Source: Verrucomicrobiota bacterium (GTDB taxonomy: Bacteria > Verrucomicrobiota > Verrucomicrobiia > Chthoniobacterales > UBA10450). Taken from it: a stretch of 14,515 bases of DNA. Location of the stretch: contig QHOR01000029.1 in the NCBI GenBank assembly GCA_003219395.1, positions 2,957 to 17,471 of the forward strand. The letters run 5' to 3'. Numbering within the stretch: the stretch's first letter is position 1; every line of letters starts with the position of its first letter. The notes beneath the pieces are model-generated. The model did not search any database, had not been told where the DNA came from, and worked only from the letters and a program-made list of their open reading frames with translations. Below, one piece after another: positions 1-6,653 of this stretch. The position numbers and the translations under genes were made by a program.

Positions 1-2
1 AC

Positions 3-554
3 AACGATATAACCAGGCGAAAACAGATCGAAGTTGCCTTGCAAGAGTCGAAGAAGCTTTTGGAAGAGCGCGTGCGCGAGCGAACACAAGAACTTCGTAA
101 AGCGAACAAAGACTTACGAGATGAAATCGCGCGGCGGAAAGGCCTGGAGGGCGAAATTCTTGAAATCAGCGACCGCGAGCAGCAACGTCTTGGCCGGGAG
201 ATACACGACGGGCTTTGCCAACACCTTACCGCCGTAGCATTCATGGCGCGATCCGTCGCGTTGCGATTGAAAGATCATCGCGTCATCGAGGTAGCCGATA
301 TTGAAAAAATTGCTCAATTGGTCAATAACGCGGCGGGGGATACACGTAATCTGGCGCGCGCCCTCCACCGGATTGATGTCGATTCGGCTGGATTCATAAC
401 GGCGTTAGAAGATCTGGTTGATCGAGAAATCTGGCGGATACCCTGTCGCCTTGAAGTCACATTGAAGATGATACGATGGCAGGTGAGCTCTATCGCATTG
501 CTCGCGAAGCAGTCATTAACGCCAACAAACATTCTGAAGCACGAGAAATTATGA
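3..554 (+). pseudogene. Sensor histidine kinase, N-terminal part (PAS end, coiled coil, HisKA_3); frameshifted
   Basis: The frame is open to the left edge, so the true start lies outside the window. It begins with the typical end of a PAS/PAC module (DITRRKQIE), then a charged coiled-coil linker (about positions 40-160), then a HisKA_3 dimerisation and phosphoacceptor domain with the H-box REIHDGLCQHL, whose His (codon near 205) would be autophosphorylated. This is the NarX/DegS-like kinase class that partners NarL-type regulators, and such a regulator gene follows downstream. Family-like sequence continues to about CRLEVTL (near 465); after that this frame reads nonsense to a stop at 554. 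The ATPase domain resumes in the frame one base back at 476. The simplest reading is one missing base between 455 and 476. The kinase identity is secure; whether the lesion is biological or a sequencing error cannot be told here. Confidence 0.85.
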
Positions 555-835
555 TTAGATTGGAGCGCGTGGGAAGCGAAATGGCCCTGCGCGTCATCGA
601 TGACGGCGTCGGATTTCGAACTGACTCCAAAACGAAGCCGGGCTTGGGCACTCACATCATGGGTTACCGTGCTCGATTGATTGGCGCCCGCCTAGAGGTC
701 GATTCTGCAAAAGGAAAGGGTACGCGCGTATCCTGTTATTTGCCGGCGAAAGCGGGCCAATCAGCGGATGGAAAAAACAACCGGCTAAGAGCATTTCCTG
801 CAAAAATCACCAAGGCCTTAGCGGCATTGATCTAA
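476..835 (+). pseudogene. Sensor histidine kinase, C-terminal HATPase_c part of the same broken gene
   Basis: This is the ATP-binding half of the kinase that starts at the left edge, read in the next frame. It opens with the N-box region GELYRIAREAVINANKHSEA (the Asn and His/Lys are typical of the HATPase domain), then the G1 box DDGVGF, then the short-lid G2 region GLGTHIMGYRARLIGARL, and ends with GKGTRVSCYLPAK, the usual last strand of NarX-type kinases. The ATG at 476 is internal to the domain and has no visible Shine-Dalgarno, so I do not think it is a natural start. Frame 2 has a stop at 452-454, which places the shift after it. Restoring the missing base would join this to the upstream piece as one kinase of ordinary domain order. 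A 137-bp gap then leads to the response regulator. Confidence 0.85.
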
Positions 836-972
836 ACTTTCTACATCGGGCAGGCAGCCCGAAGGCGAATTGTTACATTGAGGCAAGTAAACGAGAGCCG
901 AAACGATGGCAGACAGCAATCGAGTCAGGAGGCCGCGCCCAATTGGCTGTGGTGCAGTGCGCTCAAGCGTAA

Positions 973-1587
973 ATGAAAGCTGAGAAATTGACGGATAAGC
1001 AGACGAAATCCATTTCGCCGGCTCTGAAGCGCATTGTGATCGTTGACGATCACCCCCTGTTCCGAAAAGGGCTGCAGGAATTGATCCATTCCGACGGAGA
1101 TTTTTTAGTCTGCGCCGAAGCCAGCGACGCGGCGGAGGCGATGGGCGTTATTCGCAGAGAGAACCCGGACCTGGCGATCGTCGATCTGAGCTTGCCCGGA
1201 GCAAACGGCATCGAGCTTATCAAGAATGTGCGCGCAGAATTTCCGAAGCTGCCAATTTTGGTGCTTTCGATGCACGATGAGTCGCTCTACGCACTGCGCG
1301 CGCTGCGCGCCGGGGCAGAAGGCTACGTCATGAAACATGAAGCCATGGCCAACGTCATACAGGCAATTCGCGAAGTCTTTAATGGGCGCCCCTACCTCAG
1401 CCCGGCAATGGCAGCACAGGTGATCACAAAATTCGCGCATCGCCAAGCTGAAGGCGAGGCCGACGCAGTCGAGAGGCTTAGTGATCGCGAACTTGAAATT
1501 CTGGAATTGATCGGCAAAGGCAATGACGTGCGGCAAATCGCCAAGGTGTTGCATCTCAGCCCGAAGACGGGGACAAGCTTGATCTGA
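973..1587 (+). CDS. NarL/FixJ-family response regulator, C-terminally truncated
   Basis: This is a two-component response regulator, presumably the partner of the broken kinase just upstream. The receiver domain spans about residues 20-135. It has the acidic pair in IVIVDDHPLF, the phosphoacceptor Asp in LAIVDLSLPG, the Ser of ILVLSMHDE and the conserved Lys of GYVMKHEA. A LuxR-type HTH begins normally (LSDRELEILELIGKG, then RQIAKVLHLSPKT) but breaks off after SPKT: four extra residues and a TGA follow. The expected recognition-helix residues (VETHRANIK-like) are absent. The old C-terminus, starting DKLDLKN, is still readable in another frame to 1646. About 25 bp therefore seem deleted at 1570-1571. 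An in-frame TAA lies directly before the ATG at 973, fixing the earliest start; an AGGAGG at about 928-933 is too far away to be its SD. It probably no longer binds DNA. Confidence 0.85.
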   Translation: MKAEKLTDKQTKSISPALKRIVIVDDHPLFRKGLQELIHSDGDFLVCAEASDAAEAMGVIRRENPDLAIVDLSLPGANGIELIKNVRAEFPKLPILVLSMHDESLYALRALRAGAEGYVMKHEAMANVIQAIREVFNGRPYLSPAMAAQVITKFAHRQAEGEADAVERLSDRELEILELIGKGNDVRQIAKVLHLSPKTGTSLI

Positions 1588-1646
1588 AAAATTCGCGCGA
1601 AGTAGCGCGTTTCGCCCTGCAATGGCTAAGCGCACGGGGCGCGTAG
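1572..1646 (+). pseudogene. Out-of-frame remnant of the response regulator's C-terminus
   Basis: Read from 1572, this stretch encodes DKLDLKNSREVARFALQW and a few more residues to a TAG at 1644-1646. That is the standard end of a NarL-type HTH (the last helix after the recognition helix). It is displaced one frame from the upstream regulator by the apparent 25-bp deletion. No start codon or RBS serves it, so it is not expressed separately. Its good preservation suggests the lesion is recent or artefactual. Confidence 0.75.
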
Positions 1647-1980
1647 GCGTATCTTCCGTTATTATAAGCCGTTGAAACGGCTCATGCCTATCCTTCCATA
1701 ACATCAACGGCTTAATAGCCGGTGTTAATGAGAGACTTTTAATGGGTGCTTTTCGTATTAACGGAGACCGTGGTCTGTTTGTCATCAACACCAGCCTTCA
1801 GGCCAGTGATTCGAAGTCGGGAACCCACAGCCGTTTCAAAAGCTTTCTCGTTTCCTCCAGCAGCGTCCGCCAGATCCATTCCGGTCGCCACAGAAACGCC
1901 GGCACCAATCGAAACATCTCCGCGTCTCCATTACAAAAGGGATTGCGGCCGCCAGCCGGATTTCGGATGATGGGGTCGAC
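1647..1980. other. Gene-free stretch (334 bp) with repeat element and a possible decayed coding fragment
   Basis: No convincing intact gene is visible. The left part (1665-1721) holds an inverted-repeat element, listed separately. The right part is open in several frames. On the minus strand, the frame ending with TAA at 1739-1741 reads about 60 codons of well-balanced protein-like sequence (including AVGSRLRITGLKAGV) before an upstream in-frame stop, and could be a remnant of a lost gene. The plus-strand ORFs here are rich in Ser, Pro, Ala and Arg, as antisense shadows usually are. I could not assign a family. Confidence 0.4.
1665..1721. repeat. Inverted-repeat (REP-like) intergenic element
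   Basis: An 11-bp perfect inverted repeat, taagccgttga at 1665-1675 and tcaacggctta at 1704-1714, encloses 28 bp. Each arm also has its own hairpin: agccgtt/aacggct (1667-1673 and 1676-1682, 2-nt loop) and cggct/agccg (1708-1712 and 1717-1721, 4-nt loop). The RNA could thus form either one long stem or two small ones. The look resembles REP/RAYT-type intergenic repeats, but no transposase is in the window and genome copy number is unknown. Confidence 0.55.
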
Positions 1981-2808
1981 ATGATGCAGTCCGCACTCGA
2001 CCTTACTATCGCCGAGCTGGAAAAGATTCGAGAGACAAGCGATCACCTCCCACGGGCATCGAAAAACGCGCTGGCGCAGTTGCAATCCACATATTCAGCA
2101 GTCGCTTCCGCGACAGTCACGCCGGCGCTGCGCCAGGGCCGGCGAGATGCGGACATGCTGCCCGGAAAGTCCCGGCTACGACACACTGAATCAAACAAGG
2201 CACACATGCTCGGCTTGGTTCGGGAACGCGTTTGCGCTTGCATGAATTGTGCGCATCTCGTTCGGTCGCGCATTCAAACGGTTTTTGGTGTTGGCAATCC
2301 TGATGCCGAAATCATGTTCATCGGCGAAGCGCCCGGCGCGGATGAGGATCAGCAGGGCGAACCATTTGTCGGCCGTGCCGGACAATTATTGACGAAAATT
2401 ATCAAAGCGATGGGCTTTGCCCGCGAGGATGTGTACATCGCCAATATCTTGAAATGCCGACCAGACATGCCGCCACGCTCGCTCGGGAATCGTGCGCCCA
2501 CATCGGCGGAGATGCAGACATGTCGTCCTTATCTCGTCGAACAGATCGAAATTATTCAGCCCAAGGTTCTGGTCGCACTGGGCGCAGTCGCGGTCGAAGG
2601 CCTTCTGGGAACACGCGGGGCGATGCGGGAACTGCGCGGGCGCTGGCATTCATACAGCGGCACTCCATTAATGATCACCTATCATCCAGCTTATCTATTA
2701 CGGAACCAGTCGCCATCGGAGAAACGGAAAGTTTGGGAAGACATGATGCAGGTGCTCGACCGACTCGGAAAACCCATCAGCGAAAAGCAGCGCAATTATT
2801 TTTTGTAA
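1981..2808 (+). CDS. Uracil-DNA glycosylase, family 4 (iron-sulfur) type
   Basis: The enzyme removes uracil from DNA at the start of base-excision repair. The 275-residue product shows the family-4/5 pattern: the active-site motif GEAPGADED at 115-123, PFVGRAG at 128-134, and HPAYLLR at 235-241. Four cysteines suited to a 4Fe-4S cluster are present: C87 and C90 (CMNC), C159 (LKCRP) and C181 (QTCRP). The catalytic core starts near residue 75. The first 75 or so residues are a polar extension seen in many bacterial members and resemble no domain I know. The ATG ATG at 1981 is the first start after the in-frame TGA at about 1807-1809; the upstream open codons in this frame contain no ATG, GTG or TTG that I could see, so the start is fairly constrained. 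No clear SD. Family certain, exact start slightly less so. Confidence 0.93.
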   Translation: MMQSALDLTIAELEKIRETSDHLPRASKNALAQLQSTYSAVASATVTPALRQGRRDADMLPGKSRLRHTESNKAHMLGLVRERVCACMNCAHLVRSRIQTVFGVGNPDAEIMFIGEAPGADEDQQGEPFVGRAGQLLTKIIKAMGFAREDVYIANILKCRPDMPPRSLGNRAPTSAEMQTCRPYLVEQIEIIQPKVLVALGAVAVEGLLGTRGAMRELRGRWHSYSGTPLMITYHPAYLLRNQSPSEKRKVWEDMMQVLDRLGKPISEKQRNYFL

Positions 2809-3086
2809 GTGCGTCGAAGGGCGCGGCTGTGTTTTAGCGTCATAGCTGCTTTGTCAATCTCAACCTGAAGGCATCGGTAGGAAAAAGTTCCTTACGAAAC
2901 AGTAGCGCTGGCAGCGCAAATCAATTGCGGCTGTCGCGCCAAACGCGACCACGGTGACTCTCATCTACAACGGGATCACCGATCGCGGCTACAGCGTTGA
3001 CGTATGTTTGTTTGACAAACAACTGGGGCATTCCCCCACCTTCGTAGTGAATGATGCGTTATTGGTGGCAACAAACTGGCGCTATT
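2809..3086. other. Intergenic stretch between convergent genes, nothing assignable
   Basis: This 278-bp gap separates the uracil-DNA glycosylase from the oppositely transcribed synthase. I see no strong terminator. A small perfect hairpin, ttgttt-gac-aaacaa, lies at 3008-3022. A GTG-initiated reading frame starting at 2954 runs into the synthase 3' end; it has no RBS and no recognisable family, so I do not call it. Confidence 0.4.
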
Positions 3087-4139
3087 TCAGCATCGCATGC
3101 GATCGACGTTTGCGATCGCAAACCGTTGCTGCTCTTTCGCTCGGTTGAAGATTGCATCGATCCTTTGCCGCGATGCAAGCGTAAGGCCCAACGACAAAAT
3201 CATCGCGCGCACTTCGCGGCGGGGTATTTTAATTGTGTGATGCAATGCTCTGGTACCAGCTGTATGCAGAAGAGCCAGCGTACGTGCTCCGATCAATGCC
3301 GGTAAAACCGTTGCGCCACGCACTCGCCGGTTTCGGATCGCCCGCGAATATTGCATCCCACACTCCAAGCCATCCTGCGCTTTATCCAACCATTTTTGGT
3401 AGACCGGTCGGAAACGATCGGAATCGGATAAAATCTGTGCCGCACTCAGACCGACGGCGCGGAGCTCGTCCTCAGGAAAGTAACACCGACCGGCCCGCAG
3501 ATCGCTGCCGGCATCGCGCAAGACATTGGTCAACTGAAGTCCCATGCCGTACCCGCGGCCGAGCGCGAGCATTTGGTCGGGCATTAAGCTGGCAAAATCG
3601 TGAAAATGCCGAAAACATAATCGCGTCCAGAATTCTCCTACACAGCCCGCGACAAGGTATGTGTATTCGTCCAGATCGGCGGCGGTTTGGAGCGCACGCA
3701 TTTGCGCGAGGGCATCGAAGCGATGCAAATCAAGCATTTGGCCGTGGGCGATCCTCTCAAGTACAGCGCGAATGTCATCGCGATCTGCCTGCGCCGTTTG
3801 ATCGAGCCATTGCAAACAATCCGGGAATGACTCCAGAAGCATTCCTTCAGCCGCATTCTGTTGTAACGGCACAAACGAAGCGACATGATTGACAACCACT
3901 TCTCGCGAAGCTTTGCCTTGGATTGCGTCCGAGAGCGTTCTTAACGCCTCGACTCGCACGGGTACCAACATTCCGGTCGTGTCGGCGACAGTGTCCGTTG
4001 TCCGCGCCAGCAGATAGGCGAGCGCAATCGGTTCACGCAACTGCTCGGGCAGGAACCGAATTGAAAGATAAAACGAGCGAGAGACTGAACGGAGGATAGT
4101 TGTCGCTAGCTGAGTAGAAGAACGTGATCGCGCGCTCAT
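3087..4139 (-). CDS. Squalene/phytoene synthase family protein (trans-isoprenyl diphosphate synthase fold)
   Basis: The 350-residue product carries the family signature: SRSFYLSIRFLP at 20-31, the first aspartate-rich motif DTVAD at 49-53 (after LARTT), YLVAGCVGEFW at 161-171, and the second aspartate motif in NVLRDAGSDL (DxxxD at 209-213) followed by GRCYFPEDEL. These Asp residues bind Mg-diphosphate in head-to-head prenyl condensation. The YLVAGCVG segment and the DTVAD motif look closer to squalene synthase (farnesyl diphosphate farnesyltransferase) than to carotenoid CrtB, but substrate (C15 or C20) cannot be fixed from sequence by eye. No other hopanoid, sterol or carotenoid gene is in the window. 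The ATG at 4139 is the first start after an upstream in-frame stop at 4182-4184. A DUF362 gene lies 102 bp upstream on the same strand, with a possible terminator between them. Confidence 0.88.
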   Translation of the reverse strand: MSARSRSSTQLATTILRSVSRSFYLSIRFLPEQLREPIALAYLLARTTDTVADTTGMLVPVRVEALRTLSDAIQGKASREVVVNHVASFVPLQQNAAEGMLLESFPDCLQWLDQTAQADRDDIRAVLERIAHGQMLDLHRFDALAQMRALQTAADLDEYTYLVAGCVGEFWTRLCFRHFHDFASLMPDQMLALGRGYGMGLQLTNVLRDAGSDLRAGRCYFPEDELRAVGLSAAQILSDSDRFRPVYQKWLDKAQDGLECGMQYSRAIRNRRVRGATVLPALIGARTLALLHTAGTRALHHTIKIPRREVRAMILSLGLTLASRQRIDAIFNRAKEQQRFAIANVDRMRC

Positions 4140-4177
4140 CGTCCGTAGCCGGCATTGCTGATGGCGGCCGAGAAAAT

Positions 4178-4198
4178 ACGATCACGGCAGGTGATCAT
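4178..4198 (-). terminator. Possible terminator after the DUF362 gene
   Basis: On the minus strand, downstream of the DUF362 stop at 4242, gatcac-ctgcc-gtgatc (4180-4196) forms a 6-bp stem with 5-nt loop, extendable by one wobble and one A-T pair. It is followed by a short T-run (gtattttc). The stem is modest, so some read-through into the synthase gene is possible. Confidence 0.4.
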
Positions 4199-4241
4199 CA
4201 TTTATGCCCGGGATCACCGGTCGCAGCTGCAGCACGAAACT

Positions 4242-5291
4242 TCATCTTCCGATATTTTTTACCTCGATCTGATTCATGGCGGAATTTCCCAGACCGATCT
4301 GGCTGGCATAAGTGACATAGGCAGCCAGTGGGCCGATGGCAGGGAGACTGCCGCGTGCCCGCCATTGTTCGAAATACTTCAAAGCAACAGCATCCAACGC
4401 GACCGGATCCTTGCTTGCATAGAGTGTGGCATGATGAATGGCATAGTTCGGTTGCGGCTGCGGGCCGCCGGCATATTGCGCGATCAGGCCATCCATTAAA
4501 TTGAAAACCACTTTTTTTGCGATGACTGGGTTAGCATAGATTTCGGCGAGGCTTTCCGCGCCAAAACGAGAGCCTTGAGCAAAGCGGCGCCAGTTATCGA
4601 TGTTAGGAATCGTCATGTTGTAAATGCAACCGGCAATCCCGTTCGTCTCACTGATACTCATCACTGGAACATTGATAACCTTGTCCACTTCGGTGGAAAT
4701 GATTCTGGAGAAATGGCTCACGTTACTCGTGTTCTCGGTATCGGATAGCATTGGCATTTTTCCTATATCACCAAAGTACTCTAAGTCGCCCCAAACGAGT
4801 TTCCCAAGTAACGGAGCCGAGACGACTGTTTTTGGATCGTATCCGTCGTGTGGTGTAATTGCCTTTAACTGATACCCGTCAGCTGTCGGTCGATAGCCGG
4901 CGTCCTTGATCCCGCCAAGGGACCGGTCCCAAACAATAATACTGCCACGCGGATGTCCCGCCGCCGTCAACCCATCCACGATGGCATTCACAATGTCGTG
5001 ATGCGTCGTGAAAAGTTCGCCGCCGGCTGCACTGATTTTGATCCCCACCCTGTCCCCGGGAGAAACGAGCGATGCCCATGCCTTGCCTATGTCAGCCTGA
5101 CCAGTCGCCGCGAGAACGAGCCGATTCACCATCTCACGCACTATCCGTGAGTTCGTTCTGTAGTCTTTGATCGAGCCAGAATCGTGGACAGAATAGACGA
5201 TCGATGGAGTGGGCGCAGGTTGCGGCGTTTGCGTATGCCCGGAGGTGATAGCGCAAAACAGAATGAGGGCTAGGTTCCGGAGTTCTATCAT
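4242..5291 (-). CDS. Exported DUF362 domain protein
   Basis: The 349-residue product starts with a plausible signal peptide: MIELRNLALILFCAITSGH, then a Pro-rich mature start. The body matches DUF362: VSPGDRVGIKIS, a DIVNAIVDGLTAAGHP helix, IIVWDRS, the central KVINVPVMS with Asn-rich NGIAGCIYNMT, and near the end LYASKDPVALDAVALKYFE. The cysteine clusters of DUF362 proteins with ferredoxin domains are absent, so this is the non-ferredoxin, exported type. The biochemical role of the domain is unknown to me. An earlier in-frame TTG at 5321 would put ten residues before the signal peptide and overlap hemW further, so I prefer the ATG at 5291. No SD is evident for either. It diverges from hemW with overlapping start codons and lies upstream of the squalene/phytoene synthase gene. 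Confidence 0.85.
   Translation of the reverse strand: MIELRNLALILFCAITSGHTQTPQPAPTPSIVYSVHDSGSIKDYRTNSRIVREMVNRLVLAATGQADIGKAWASLVSPGDRVGIKISAAGGELFTTHHDIVNAIVDGLTAAGHPRGSIIVWDRSLGGIKDAGYRPTADGYQLKAITPHDGYDPKTVVSAPLLGKLVWGDLEYFGDIGKMPMLSDTENTSNVSHFSRIISTEVDKVINVPVMSISETNGIAGCIYNMTIPNIDNWRRFAQGSRFGAESLAEIYANPVIAKKVVFNLMDGLIAQYAGGPQPQPNYAIHHATLYASKDPVALDAVALKYFEQWRARGSLPAIGPLAAYVTYASQIGLGNSAMNQIEVKNIGR
5279..5282 (+). promoter_or_regulatory. Shine-Dalgarno deciding the hemW start
   Basis: GGAG lies 7 nt before the ATG at 5290. The other candidates, ATG at 5314 and the far upstream GTG at 5209 (whose Cys-rich translation is unlike HemW), have no such site, so I place the start at 5290. The site lies within the antisense of the DUF362 signal-peptide codons. 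Confidence 0.55.
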
Positions 5292-6504
5292 GCTAGCAAA
5301 GACAAGCGATTCTATGAGCAACCCTGCGAATCACAACTCCGACGCGATGGTTGCAATCGCGCCAGCTACCGGACCCCTCGTAGATACAGGCGGCACCCCT
5401 GCCGCCCCAGTCTGTCATCTCTACGTTCATATCCCGTTTTGCGCTCGAATTTGTCCTTACTGCGCGTTTTACAAAGATTTACTCGATCGATCACAGACCT
5501 GGCGATTTTGTGAAGCAATATTGCGCGACCTCGAGCAGCAATCCGCGCGTTTTGCACTTACACCTGAAACCATCTATTTCGGTGGCGGCACGCCAACGGC
5601 CCTCACAATTTCACAGTTGGAATTCTTGCTCGGAGGTTTTCATGACCGGCTTAATCTGTTATCGCTTGCAGAATGGACGATCGAGGCGAATCCGGGGAGC
5701 GTCTCTGCGCGGAAGGCTGCGCTTCTTCGTAAACTAGGAGTGAATCGAGTAAGCCTTGGAGTGCAGTCGTGGGACGACGATCTGCTGAAAGTCCTGGGAC
5801 GGGAGCACAACTCACAGCAGGCAGAGCAATCCTTTCGCATTCTGCGGGACGCTGGATTCTTGAACATGAATGTCGATCTCATGTTTGGATTGCCAGGCCA
5901 GACGGTTGAACAATGGAGGTCCACATTGGAGAAAACAATACATCTCCACCCCGATCACATCTCCGCCTACTGCCTCACGTACGAAGAGGACACTGAATTC
6001 TTTCTCCGCCACGCTCGCGGCGATTTTCTGCAAGAAACAGACGCAGACGTCGCGTTTTTTGAAATGACCATGTCGATCCTCGAAGCCGCCGGCTATGAGC
6101 ATTACGAGATTTCCAATTATGCGCAGCCTGGGTTTTCATCAATTCACAATCGCGCCTATTGGCTCGGAAACGATTATCTCGGCCTTGGTCCAAGCGGGTT
6201 TTCGACCGTCGGCATGAACCGCTGGCAGAATGTCTGTGACTATCGGAATTATGCAGAGCGCGTGCTTTCCGGTAAATCACCGACTGGATTTACAGAAAAT
6301 CTGACAAACGAGATGAAACGCACGGAGCGAATCGCGTTGTCGCTACGCACGCGCGAAGGAATTGCTGCATCGGAATTGAAGCACTTTGCGCAGCAAACGG
6401 AGGAGTTCATTTTGCTTGGCCTGCTTCGACAATCGAATGGTAAATTCCTGCTGACTCAAAAAGGTAAAAGCGTCGCTGATTCCGTTGCAGAAGCATTTCT
6501 GTAG
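5290..6504 (+). CDS. hemW: Radical SAM heme chaperone HemW (coproporphyrinogen oxidase-like)
   Basis: The 404-residue product has an N-terminal tail of about 40 residues and then VHIPFCARICPYCAF: cysteines 51, 55 and 58 form the CxxxCxxC cluster that binds 4Fe-4S and SAM. The residue after the third Cys pair is Phe, as in HemW, where true HemN has a fourth Cys. Further family hallmarks are YFGGGTPTAL (97-105), VSLGVQSWDD, MNVDLMFGLPGQT, HISAYCLTYEEDT, YEISNYAQPG and the HNRAYWLGNDYLGLGPSGFS stretch. A HemW C-terminal domain completes the protein (ends SVAEAFL). HemW inserts heme into respiratory proteins and is often misannotated as an oxygen-independent coproporphyrinogen III oxidase. The start is taken at 5290 on the strength of its SD. 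A short broken copy of the last codons appears 1.2 kb downstream. Confidence 0.93.
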   Translation: MLAKTSDSMSNPANHNSDAMVAIAPATGPLVDTGGTPAAPVCHLYVHIPFCARICPYCAFYKDLLDRSQTWRFCEAILRDLEQQSARFALTPETIYFGGGTPTALTISQLEFLLGGFHDRLNLLSLAEWTIEANPGSVSARKAALLRKLGVNRVSLGVQSWDDDLLKVLGREHNSQQAEQSFRILRDAGFLNMNVDLMFGLPGQTVEQWRSTLEKTIHLHPDHISAYCLTYEEDTEFFLRHARGDFLQETDADVAFFEMTMSILEAAGYEHYEISNYAQPGFSSIHNRAYWLGNDYLGLGPSGFSTVGMNRWQNVCDYRNYAERVLSGKSPTGFTENLTNEMKRTERIALSLRTREGIAASELKHFAQQTEEFILLGLLRQSNGKFLLTQKGKSVADSVAEAFL

Positions 6505-6653
6505 TCGTTGCAACGTCTGTTAGTAGGTTGGACAACCACAAATCAACAGTTCGTCTGAAAATTCGGGAACTTTGCTTCAGAAATTCCGGACAACTTATTA
6601 GGGGAAACGTAAAAAACGCGCAGCGGAGCATCTTAACCTTTACATCCAGCCTT

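Noticed and set aside
847..861. Hairpin cgggc-aggca-gcccg after the kinase gene
   Set aside because: Five base pairs with no T-run; too weak to call a terminator, and the kinase and regulator are likely co-transcribed.
906..983. 25-codon ORF overlapping the start of the response regulator as a possible leader peptide
   Set aside because: No SD, no codon run or attenuator structure nearby; ORFs this short are expected by chance.
1798..2085. Minus-strand 95-residue frame over the start of the glycosylase gene
   Set aside because: Half of it is antisense to the glycosylase N-terminus and it has no RBS or family resemblance.
2906..3148. GTG-initiated plus-strand frame (start 2954) between the glycosylase and the synthase
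   Set aside because: No RBS, no recognisable motifs, and its 3' part overlaps the conserved C-terminal coding of the synthase on the other strand.
4180..4196. gatcac/gtgatc palindrome as an operator for the synthase gene
   Set aside because: The following T-run on the minus strand and its place after the DUF362 stop fit a terminator better; no regulator gene is nearby.
6572..6600. Promoter-like ttgctt - 17 bp - ttatta before the S74 gene
   Set aside because: The match to the sigma-70 consensus is poor, particularly in the -10 box, and such matches are frequent by chance.
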